The notes under the pieces: generated by a model
Seen by the model: only the letters and a program-made list of their open reading frames with translations
What the model was told of the DNA's origin: nothing
Databases searched by the model: none
Program-made: the position numbers and the translations under genes
From: Papilionanthe hookeriana x Papilionanthe teres
Lineage: Eukaryota > Streptophyta > Magnoliopsida > Asparagales > Orchidaceae
Length of the DNA: 64,000 nucleotides
Assembly: GCA_022702705.1 (NCBI GenBank)
Contig: CM040426.1
Coordinates: forward strand, 76,221,877 to 76,285,876
Direction of reading: 5' to 3'
In this document: positions 24,101 through 36,100 of the stretch, piece by piece
Layout of the letters: each line of letters starts with the position of its first letter
How positions within the stretch are numbered: the stretch's first letter is position 1

Positions 24101-27100
24101 ATGAAGTAAAAATTGATTGGGAGGCAATGAGAAGAAAAATAGATGATGGTAGTGGCAAGAAAGTGAGAAGTTACGAGAGTTTGGACTCGGTAAATTGGGA
24201 AACAGTGCGGAATGCAGATGTAAATGAAGTTTCTGAAGCTATCCGGGAGCGTGGAATGAATAATTTACTTGCAGAGCGAATCAAGGTAATTTTTTTTTTG
24301 CTTAACTATAATTTCAATCTTGAAGAGCAGGAGAAAGCTACATCCCATATTTTTTTTGTCACTAAATTATCTTTGATTTAGTTGTGGTACACATAAATAC
24401 ATGGGTTTGTGAGTTTATTCTTTGCTTGGCGTTAGATATGTAAATAATGGTGGAAAATAGGCATCTTTATAGTCCATCTCCTTATGGACATCATATTGGT
24501 GGAAAATAGGCATCTTTTCCGTTTACTAATGGTGGAGAGGCAGTTTCGTGATGTGCATTCATTGGTTTTTTGGAACGCGAATCAAACCACCTGACCAAAC
24601 AACATCTGCATCTTAGTGAGGACCAACTCATATGTTATAAAATTCAATATTCTCTCATTCTTTAACAATTTTCCTAAACCATTAGTATATTATTCATATA
24701 TGTTAATGCAATGCTCATTTTTTGATAAGGTACAAGTGTAAAATACCTCAAATAAGTTTTTTACATTTTCGAAGATCATAAAAAAATCATTTCAGTATAT
24801 TTAACTCTTCAAACAATCATTTTAGTGCATCATTGTATGCTAATTCTGAAGATGAAATTATGAAATTAGTTCTCTTTTTGATTAATTTTTTCTAGGGATT
24901 TTATTTAATTTTTACGGTTCATGCACCATAGCAGTACTTGCGGCATCACAGTTTTCTACTTACAAAGGCATGCATTGGTTGATATTAATAGGGATGGTGG
25001 TAAATTGCTTTATGAAATATGTAATAAACGTTATATAATTATATGTTTTTATACATAGAAAGGTATATTAAAATTGTGTCATTCATTTCTTCATCTCATA
25101 AGCCCTTTTCCAGTGAGCTACAGGGAGGCTTAAACAGAGAGCAACCTGTGGGAAAAGGGAAGGGAAAAGAAGAAGGAAAGTAAGGTAATAATTTAGCATT
25201 TTGATTTAAAATTTAATTTTTTCATATTTTTTTAATGAGTTGATTTCTAATTGGAAATGGTAGGTTTATATTTCTATGAGAAGAAATAATTTTGTCATTG
25301 TTTCTGAAAGGAATAAATTTTGGGATATTCAATTCAAAGGGTTGAATTACTAGTTGGGTAAGATTTACAAATTCTGATACACAAATAAAAAATTTCTCTT
25401 TCATATTTATGATTATATGTAAATTAGAATTTTGAGTGTAATTCAATAAAAATTACTCATGTGATAGAAAGTATGCTTACAACTTAGTATTCACGTGTGA
25501 ATGACTACTAAGTTTTTTAATGATGTGAGATCTCAATTATATGTATAATAATTATACAATTAAATTGTTATTTGGTGGCATTTTTAAATAAAGACATCTG
25601 GTATATACACTGTACTATTATATATATTGTTATTCAACATATTGTAAATTGAATTCTATGTTTATTTAAATGTTCAATGAAGAAAATGCGCGAAGCTTAA
25701 GAAATATCATGTAAAGGGGATCCATTGACAATGATGTTTTAATGATTCCTGTACAGATGAGACTAAATGATACCCAATGGAGGCAAAAGGTCCTCAGTGT
25801 AATTCAAAAGCGATAATGTCGGGTTTAATCCGGGCTCTATTAAACTTGATAATGTAGTTTTCGAGTTGAATTTATACCTTATATTATATAATGTGGGTTC
25901 ACAGCTCACAATCATATGATGGCTAAACAATCGGACATGACATTCAAAACTATATGAAATATAATGAGAACATGATCTATAAACAAATGAAAGTTTGGGT
26001 AATTATGTCAATGTTTAATAACTAAATATTTGACTGAGACAATGTACCAAGAATAATAACCTATAAAATTATGTTACTATTTTAATGCACCAATATTTTA
26101 ATATAAGTTATGTCATTAAAGTTTATTTTTCACTATTATAGTAATGTATTGATCATATTTATTCTGTTTTAGGATTCTGTCCATTCATGGTTTACATGCA
26201 TATTGTTTATTATTCTTTGGCATTTAAGTTTTGTATTAGATATATTTATCATGCCTCATTGCTCATTAGATTGTTATAACTATTCTTACTGAAAAAAGAA
26301 TAAAAAGTTGATGCTAAGTAGGATTTCTTTAATTATATGATCATATTTTGTTATACAACTGTTATAAAATAGAAAAATTTTGAGGTAAGAGAACAAATAA
26401 CTATTGTTTTTATAAGAATTTTGGTGTGCTAAAGATGTTATTTAGATAAATTAAATATTATATTTTAGATTACTTTCCTTTATTATGAGTAGTTTAATTT
26501 AATTGGAGTAGTTTCTCATCTGTTGTTCCAGTTAAATTTAAGTGATTGAATTTATCTCCTACTCTATTTTGTTGAGTACTATAATTGATGGAGGTATGTT
26601 AGTCACTTGAATTTTACCCGTCTCTATTACATTTTTAGGTCGACTGGTTGAGGGGGTTGTTATTGATGCTGAGCGTCTAATTTGATTACTTTCTTTTATT
26701 ATGAGTAGTTTAATTTAATTGGAGTAGTTTCTCATCTGTTGTTCCAGTTAAATTTAAGTGATTGAATTTATCTCCTACTCTATTTTGTTGAGTACTATAA
26801 TTGATGGAGGTATGTTAGTCACTTGAATTTTACTCGTCTCTATTACATTTTTAGGTTGACTGGTTGAGGGGGTTGTTATTGATGCTGAGCGTCTATTATT
26901 CAGTCCGTGGAATTGCTGAATCCCGCTGGATGCGGGAGCGTGAGAAGCTGTTATTTAGCTGCAGGCCACCAGATCAAGTCACCCGAATTTCCCTATTTTC
27001 AATATATTATACTTCTTTTTGATTTATTTCATATTCCTTTATTTTCTATTTTTCTTATTTCTAAGTAGGTTTTTACTTAGAGAACATTTATATGTTACTA

Positions 27101-30100
27101 TTTTTTGGGTTTGGATACTTTTGATTTGATTCGAGTATGTTCGAAGTCATAAAACCTAAGGAGTGTGTATTTTCTTCATTTTGCAAGTTGTGAGTCTGTA
27201 TCTAGCTCAACAGCAGGTGGTAAATCCTCCTCGTCGTTCGTCTTTTACTTGTCTGAGTTGTTGTTTTCAGCTGAGCAACTGTCAAACACTTCGAATCTGC
27301 TGTCGAACAACGAATTTTGCCGCCTTCTCCTTCAAAGCACCACCGACTGCCCCTATCTTCATTCTCTCACCCTTCCACAACTACCTCGTTAAATCTGCCT
27401 CCCAAACATAAGAGCCGTAGAAAAAAAATCATCTGGTATCAAAGCCGACAAGCATATTTTTTAGGGTTTTGTCATTGTTATCCAATCCAAATTTCCAAAA
27501 AGAAAATTTCCACCATACCAAAATCATTCCTATCACAATTCTGAGCCCCAATCTCAACTTTTCAAAATTCAGCTTTTCCACTAACGCAAATTTTTATCCG
27601 TGAAAGGGTTGGTGTAGCTTCAGTGACAGACAAGATTAGAGAGGGTCGTCTTAGGTGGTTTGATCACATTAAACGACGACCATCTGATTCTTCAGTTAGG
27701 AGAGTAGATGCTTTAGATTCGATTTATGTTAAGAAAAATAGAGATAGTCATAAAAAATCTTCGGCATATTGTATAAAAAAATTATCTTAATTTATTAGAA
27801 GTAAATTAAAGTATGACACTCAATAGACACAATGGAGAAAAATGATTCATGTATATAAATGCTTGTTGTTGTACCTACGCTCAAAATTTTAGCTCCTGAC
27901 CAATCTTGATTTGCAATTTTACATCCGTAAAAAACCTGATTGGTAGAAAATGATGTCATGCCGCCAAGGATGAACCCTCAATGAGCTGCCCAGGAACTTA
28001 CTATAGTGGCTATGCAATCGAAAATCTTTTAGTTGTAGTAGAGGTTAATCGTCTTTGAAAGTTATTTTGTGTGATCACTCATAGCAACCACGACGATTCC
28101 TCATGTCGAGAGGAGGAAGTGAATCCTTTCCACCAGTCAGTTTACAGTGACAAAAAACCACTAACTCGACAATTAAGCATATAATATTAGAGGATATCTT
28201 TGAATAAAGGTGAATTTACTGGATTTTGACAGTTGTATGGATCCATATGAGTTTATCGAGTGACTTCAAACAATGGAGCGAATTTTTTAGTACACAAATG
28301 TCTTCAGGGCAAGAGAGTTAAATTGACAACCGTCAAATATAGAAGAAATGTTTCATTATGGTGGGAAAACCGAAAGGGGAAAAGTAAGATTACCACGTGA
28401 TCTAAGATGAAAAGGGAAATGTAATGTAAATATCTACCCCCACATTACGGACCGGAAGTGCTCATAAAGCTCCACAGTTTGAGCCATAGAGACTTCTGTG
28501 GAGCAGTACACAACTTTGATAAACTCATCCAATACAAGTTGATGGAATTAGAGGGACACAAAGTAGGAATATATCTTCAAGGATTGAGATTATCTATTAG
28601 TAATGTGGTTCAGCTGCAGCCATATTGGTCCTATTTGATGTACAAATCCTATAATTGAAATTAAAGAAACAATAACGTTACCAGATGACCACCACACCTT
28701 ACAAGAAGAGTTCAATCACAGAATCAGACATAGTACATACAATGTAGCATCCCAACCTACTCTACTAGAGGAAAATCAATTTAGTGTGGAGAAAGCGTAG
28801 ATCTCTAACACTTCCAAATCCATCTCAGTCAGGAAATACTTCTAGCGCCATGGTTTTGAGCACATTGCATTAGATTGCCTAAACAAGAAAATGATATCTT
28901 TCACTGAGCAAGGTGATGTGGAGGAGGCAGACGATTTAGACCCAGAGGAGGAGAATGGAGAGGAGTACCAACTGCCCACAAGGGAGAGTTTTTTTAGGTC
29001 GACTGATCCTTCTGATTGCGAGAGAACAACTGTGGCTCTGTCTTAGCATAGTTTGTATCAATTGCATTGTGAAGGGAAATGTGTGTAGCTTCATTATTGA
29101 TGGAGAAAGGTGAAAATGTGTCTTCTACTCAGCTGGTGGACAAAGTGAGCCTCACTACGCAGGAGTATACTCAACTATATTCTTTGATTTGATTGAAGAA
29201 AGGCAGTAAGATCAATGTTGATAAGATGTGCCTCATGAAGTTTTCTATTATAGATAAGCTGCAGAATCATGTTTGGTGTGATGTCTTGCCTATGGGTAGG
29301 TGCGTGTCACATTCTTTTAGGCCAACCATGGCAATATGACTGGGATACATTTTTGGATATCCGCAAAAACACCTACTCATTTGACAAGGATGAGAGGCAT
29401 ATTATACTTTTGTCGTTGAAAGACTAAGTTATTATGGGCACTCTGTAGAAACAAAATCTTTAGTGGCTCGTGTCACATTTCTATAGGCTATGAGAGAGGC
29501 ATCAATGAAGCTGACATTGGTGATTCTAGAAGACAGTGCCATGGAAGAGACGATATTTGAGGTAGCGCAACCTTCACTAAAGGAGTTTCAGTATCATCTG
29601 ACCCTCATTCTACCCCATAGGTTGCCACCATTGAGTGCAATCCATCATGCAACCACTTTAGATACAAATGAATGTTTCTTAGCAATTTTCAAAAGACACT
29701 ACGGAGAAAGTTGTATGAAACATAATCTTTAGTGGCCCATGTCACATTTCTATACGCTATGAGAGAGGCACTAATGAAGCTGACATTGGTGATACTAGAA
29801 GACAGTGCCATGGAAGAGACGATATTTGAGGTAGTGCGACCTTCACTAAAGGAGTTTCAATATCATCTGACCCTCATTCTACGCTATAGGTTGCCACCAT
29901 TGAGGGCAATCCATCATTCCATCACTTTAGATATAAATGAAATGTTTCTTAGCAATTTTCAGAAGACATTATGGAGTAAGTTGGGTGCAAAGTTTCAATA
30001 CAGTTCCGCATGCGTCCACCGACTGAGGGTTAGATGCTAGAGGTGAACTTTAACTTTGAAAATATCTTTAAGTGCTTTGTGGGAAAGGACATCCGACAGT

Positions 30101-33100
30101 GGGATCCATGTTCTTTCAGAGAAAAAAGATGAATCTTCTCCTAACCTAGGAGAATGATGCGGAGCGTCTATTTCATGTTCCATAGAATCGCAGAATCTCT
30201 TCAGAAGTTGCAATTCAGCTACAAAGAACCTTACTGAATCACCATAAATTCTCTATTTTCAGTATTTTTTTTTCCTTTTTAATTTATTTCCTATTACTTT
30301 ATTTCCTATTTTTCTTACTTCTAGGCAAGATTTTTACTTAGGGAAGATTTATATGTTGTTATTTTTTGGATTTGGACACTTTGATTTGATTTGAGTATTA
30401 TGACGATTTGTACTATCTATTTCTACCTTAAGGAGTACTGTATCCTCTTCTGTTTACAAATGGTGAGTCAGCTTCTTGCTCGGGATTCAAGTTGCAGTTT
30501 TTAGTTGGACAACCGATGAACGCCTGGATCTGCTATACAATCACAGATTCACAACCTATCTCATTCCAAACGCCACCGATTGCCCCTATCCTCATTCAAA
30601 TATTTGATACCGAAGATAACCCAAACTACAACAAAAAACAAATTTTATTATTCAAAATAAATATGCGGTTACACAACTGCAATGAAAAGGGATTTGAATA
30701 ACAAGCACACAAAGCTAACACCCAACTGCGGTTGGATTCTAAGTGGATGGAAGGCTGTCGTGAGGGGTTGTGGATGGGAAAAGGAAGGTGATTGGGGTGG
30801 TCTGTCAATAAAGGATGACAAATAGAAGCTAGGAGACAATGGACAATAGGTATGGGAGGCTGACGACGGGGAGAGAGTAAACTAGGAGGGCTTGACAGAA
30901 AGGAAACAACGGGTGGGTAGGTTCGATAGCAAGGGAAGCGAGTATAGGGGCAGTTGGTGGCACTGGACAGCAGAGGGAGGGATGTCCGGGAACGGCGACA
31001 ACGAGGGGTACGGCTAGAAAGGTTGCACAAGAGTTGGATAAGGATATATCTCTGCAAGATCGAGTTATAGTCGAAACACCACTCAAATCCTTGGAGTAGG
31101 TCACCCCCTGGATGAGTTGTAGTCGGAGCACTTTCTCGCCTTCTGATACAACCCTAGAAGGGGAACACCTGCAGCCGACAGCTGTCCTTAGCAGAAGCGT
31201 ATGCAAAAACTGACTTAAACATGCAGTCATAACAAATATATAGTCTTAGGGTAAAGAGGAGGGGGTCCCGCCCCAAATAGGAGAGAAGTACACACAAAGA
31301 ACATGAAGAACGGTTCTGGACTGTTCCAAGCCGAACAATTTTGCGGCTCTGCAGCAGATCACAGATGGCTCCTTGCAAGGCCTCTCTATACGGGACTAGA
31401 TCAAAGGTCGTGAGACTATAGCGCCATTGTAGTACAATCGCAGAACAGGTCTCACGCGTAGAAGCTTGCGCATCAATCTCCGGGGGTTAGGAGAGTTTCC
31501 GCCAAATCTGTCGAAGCTTTTGTCTTAGGTCATCCCCGTTGAAGGTGGCAAAAATGTTGCAAGCTCCCTGTAAGTCAATTTTCTAGGCGTTGTTATTTTG
31601 ATGCACATTTAGATAGAATAAATATTATTCTTCTTTAGACAATATTTGAGCTGACATTGTAGATGAACGTGTATTCTCATGAATCAGATCTTGAGCCACT
31701 ACATCCATAACTGCTTCTCCCATTTCTCACGTTTCGTTGGTCATATCTGATAAAAAGTATGTGGGGGAGGAATCAACTCTGGGACAATCTCTATGGTAGG
31801 TTGAGCTACTCTCACTAGCTACCCTTTAGGAGAGACCTCTTCTTCTCTATTAGGTCCTAGACGGACCTCATTGAAGAATGTTCTTGTCCCCAAAGATCTT
31901 AGGGTGATTTCCAACGCCATGGTTCATTCATTATGCCCGATCATTTATCAAGAGAACACTACTGAACAAATTTTAACACCCCACTGACTCCATATAGCCT
32001 TCCAAAAGTGGCGTAAAAGCACATCGTTTCTGACATATTTGGGCCTCCCTCAACAAGCGCAACTCAGTAAGGAGTTTATATATTTGAATCTGAATTTCTC
32101 TTATTTGGGGTTGTTGTGCCTCTAGTGTTGATTGCTTGAACTCAAGGCCGTCTTGGACAATCACTGTTAATTCGTTTGGAGTCTCTCTCATGGGCTTAGC
32201 TGGAAATTTTCATTTCTTTTTCTCATTAGTTGGAAGTCAATACTCCTCATCTATGTCCTCACATTCTTTAGTGTTTTCTGTGTCATAACTCATTTTTTCA
32301 ACGCCTTGTTTTGTGGAATATAGATCATTCCTCTGGTTGTGCAATCTGATTTTATCTACCTAAAGTTGCGACACTTGAAATATTTGTGGTGGTGATCGCT
32401 TTAGGAATACCAGTTCACTTCAACTATTCTCTACTTTGAATAAGTTTCTCCACGGTCGAGTTTGCTTTGGTGTTCCCTTAGGTGTACTCTAGCTGAAAGC
32501 TTATGGGTTGAACCCTGATTGTAAGATGTGATGGTCGCACGTTGATTTTGTCTCTCCACTTTTAAAGTTGGGGTCTGAAAATTCAATCTATAGTGAGCTG
32601 GTAGGAACTGACACTGTATTTTCCTTTTCATCTTGGACTTGGTAGTAATTTTACTATTTCCTTCTCGCTATCGAAAAATCTTTAAGTTCGCTCACCGCTG
32701 TGATGCACTCTTCCTAAACTTGCTGACAATTAGTTTCACTATTTGGTCCAGTGGGACGTTCTGGTACTTAAAAATACATTCCAAGTCCTGAGCCACTCGA
32801 TGACCTTGTTCGAATCCATGTGGCTGTCAAATTAGGGCAAATTCACCGTTACATCAAAATCCTAATTTCTCAGATGTTCAAGGTTAAATATTTGGAGTAG
32901 AGGTTTTTTTTCCTTGGAATCCACATGGTGGCAGAGATTCACTCCATTCCTTCAATTTAGCAAGTTACCATGGTAGTAGAGATTCACTCCAGATGATCTC
33001 TTTTTCTCAATTTCATTGAGCCATTATAGCACTCGATGGAGTTGTCCTTGTACCTCTTCCATGGTAAACTCCCAATCAATATTTGATTATTGTCTTCTTG

Positions 33101-36100
33101 CATGATTAGGGTTTGGGTTTGGATAGGTGATAGAAGGTATGCAGGGTGAGAACAAAGTTTATTGGTGGTTGGTTTAAATAATCATCAAAGATAAGGATTT
33201 TTGGGTAGAGCTAGTGGTGGGTATTGATGGATGTAGAAATCTTGGGATAAGACTAGGGTTAAGCTAACTCTGGTAAATGATACCGGAGATAGCTAAAACC
33301 ACAACGAATTACTCCAAATAAATATGTGGTTACATTATTGCAACGAGAAGGAAATGCAACGACAGGGAAACAACTCTAACACCCAACTAGGGCTGGATTT
33401 TAGGTGGATGGAAGGCTGGCTTAAGGGGCTTTGGTTGGGAAAAGGAAGGTGCATGGGGTGGTCTGGCGACAAAGGACGACAGATGGAAGGCTGGGAGATA
33501 AAGGACAATAGGGGGGCTGGTGGCAAGGGGAATTTTAGAATAGAGGCAGGGAAACAGTGGACTAAGTGAGTTCAAAAACAAGGAAACAGCAGGTTGGAAG
33601 GTTTGGCAGGAAGGAAAGAGTAGGTGGGGAGGTTCAACGATAAGGGATGTTGGTAGAGGGGCGGCCGGTGGTACTGGACAATAAAGGGAGGGTTGTCCGG
33701 GGACTGTGGTAGTGATGGGGATGGTTGCAAAGGTTGCGGAGGAGTTGGGTAAGGATAAATATTTCCGTGGGATAGTGCTACAGCCGGAGCATCATTCGAA
33801 CCATTGGAGAAGGTCATCACCTGGATGAGTTACAGTTGGAGCACTTCTCGCCTATGGATATAACCCTAGAAGGGGAGTACCGACAATCGACGACTGTCTT
33901 GAACAGAAGCATGCATAAAAACTGATGTAAACATGTATAAATTACAAATATATAGTCTTAGGGTAATGAGGAGTGGGCCTCGCTCCAAAATAGAATGGAA
34001 GTCCACGAAGTAGAAGTATTGATCGGCCCTCTTAGACTGATTCGAGCTGAAAAATCCCACACTCATGTAGCAGGGATCCTGGACCGCTCCCCACGGGACC
34101 GCTCCATGTGGGACATAGCAAGGGTCGCGAGACTGTAGCGAGACTGTAGTAAGATTGCGGAACAGGTATCATGCGGGGAAAAAAATTGTGTACGTAAGAC
34201 GTACGCAGCGCTGCGTACGTTAGAAGGGTATAGGAAGGTTATTCAGAGGGTATTGGGGGTATTTCCGTGTTATACCCTCTGTAACCTACATGTAACTTTC
34301 CTGTAACCTACAAATAAGTTCCGCGCTTTTCATATATTTGTAGGTTACAGGGGATATAACACGGAAATACCCCCAATACCCTCTGAATAACCTCTTTATA
34401 CTCTAACGTATCAGTAATGCGTAAGTCTTACGTACGCAAACTTTTTCCCTCATGCGGGGGAGCTCCCGCATGAGTACCCTTCTAAAACTACCTCACTATA
34501 TTCACATCCCAAACCCCTTGTAGGAGCTCAAGAACAGTATCAGTCATGGGGCTTGACAACTAAAACAATGATAAGATAGTTTAAATGTTATTATAATTAT
34601 TTGGGATTTCTGTGGCTGAGAATGAAATGAATTGAAAAAGTAAATTAAAACAAACAATCTTTATTTACTTTAGCCCTTCACCCTTTTCTCTTCCTACTCG
34701 ATCACATTTTTTTTTCCGTTGTTTTTTATCTTTTACCCACTGCTTCAGACCGAGATGTGCTAACTAATGTTATCTTCCAGACAAATTGGCATAAAAAAGC
34801 ACGCTCTCCCTTTTAGAAAGATTGAATTTAGATTGGCTAAGATTGGCCATCATGTTGCAGTTAGTCACTATGAGGATGATTGACATTATTTCGTTTGCTT
34901 TTTTTCCACTTGTTCTTTTGCGTGGTTGATTCTCTCCCTTTGCTGTAAGTTGACATTATTCATGCTTTAGTTTATTGGTAAATGATAAGTTTTGATAGAA
35001 TTCTAGTTAATGTCGGGGAATGTTAGTTGGGGAACAACTGACACCCTTTCATATTGAAAGTATGATTAATTTTTATGGTCAGAATGATATTTTTATATTT
35101 TACAAGCAATAAAAAAGGGTATTTTTAAAGGAAGAAGTGGCAGCCCCACAAAAGATAAAATTTTCATTAAGAATTTTTAGCCTATAAAGTACTGTATAAA
35201 ATAGCATAGAGACAAATTGGCATAAAAAAGCACGCTCTCCCTTTTAGAAAGATTGAATTTAGATTGGTTAAGATTGGCCATCATGTTGCAGTTAGTCACT
35301 ATGAGGATGATTGACATTAATTATTTTGCTTTTTTTCCACTTGTTCTTTTGCATGGTTGATTCTCTCCCTTTGCTGTAGGTTGACATTATTCATGCTTTA
35401 GTTTATTGGTAAATGATAAGTTTTGATAGAATTCTAGTTAATGTCGGGGAATGTTAGTTGGGGAACAACTGACACCCTTTCATATTGAAAGTATGATTAA
35501 TTTTTATGGTCAGAATGATATTTTTATATTTTACAAGCAATAAAAAAGGGTATTTTTAAAGGAAGAAGTGGCAGTCCCACAAAAGATAAAATTTTCATTA
35601 AGAATTTTTAGCCTATAAAGTACCGTATAGAATAGCATAGAGACAGAAAATTGTGCTATGGATTTACACGAGAAGATTCTATCTATCTTAAAATAATTTA
35701 CTTTTAAATTGCTCTTTATAGTGCTGAAGAATTGCCAGTCAACTACATCATAGTTCACTATGTTTTTCTTCTCATTGTTTCAGATTTGAATTTGAAATTT
35801 TCTGCTTTCCGAAGTTACAACTTAGAGAACAGAACCAAGTTGGAACATGAAGTAATTTTAATCAAATGCATTCGATTTATACATAGCCCAAATCATGACC
35901 CTTAAAAAGGAATTTTAAATAACTTCTTTTAATTATATCCAAGTATCACATTTGGGACAGGTGCTTTCAAATGAAGAAATATTTTATTCCTTGCAGGATT
36001 TCCTCAATCGTTTGGTTAGAGACCATGGAAGCATTGACCTGGAATGGTTAAGAAACATATGCCCTGATGACGCCAAGTAAGACCAATAATCCATCCTCCA

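Larger units (their letters stand above)
30605..34470 (-). mobile_element. Gypsy element E, antisense, nested in Gypsy D
   Basis: Two direct repeats, 30605-31472 and 33278-34470, are its LTRs. Both start TGATACCG on the plus strand and end in GCA. The plus-strand sequence following the left LTR (gcgca, then 'tcaatctccgggggttagg') is on the minus strand a polypurine-like tract, so the element runs leftwards. The 1.8-kb interior has gag-like remnants on the minus strand (about 32840-32000) with many stops, and no RT or integrase. The rest of the Gypsy D LTR continues directly after 34470, proving the nesting. Confidence 0.7.
26880..34542 (+). mobile_element. Gypsy element D, decayed, split by a second Gypsy
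   Basis: The LTR pair is 26880-27431 and 30155-30604 plus 34471-34542. The 5' LTR is followed by TGGTATCAAAGCC at 27434, a near match to the initiator-Met primer site. Flanks GTTAT (26875-26879) and GTCAT (34543-34547) look like a 5-bp target duplication with one transition. Gag (28200-28660), a zinc-knuckle remnant (~28840) and a protease-end/RT-start segment (29280-29980) are recognisable but full of stops. RT core, RNase H and integrase are gone. It sits in sense orientation in intron 5. Confidence 0.75.

Noticed and set aside
30626..31230. Pro/Ser-rich minus-strand frames of 130-143 codons
   Set aside because: They lie in the LTR of Gypsy E, and matching but broken versions exist in its other LTR.
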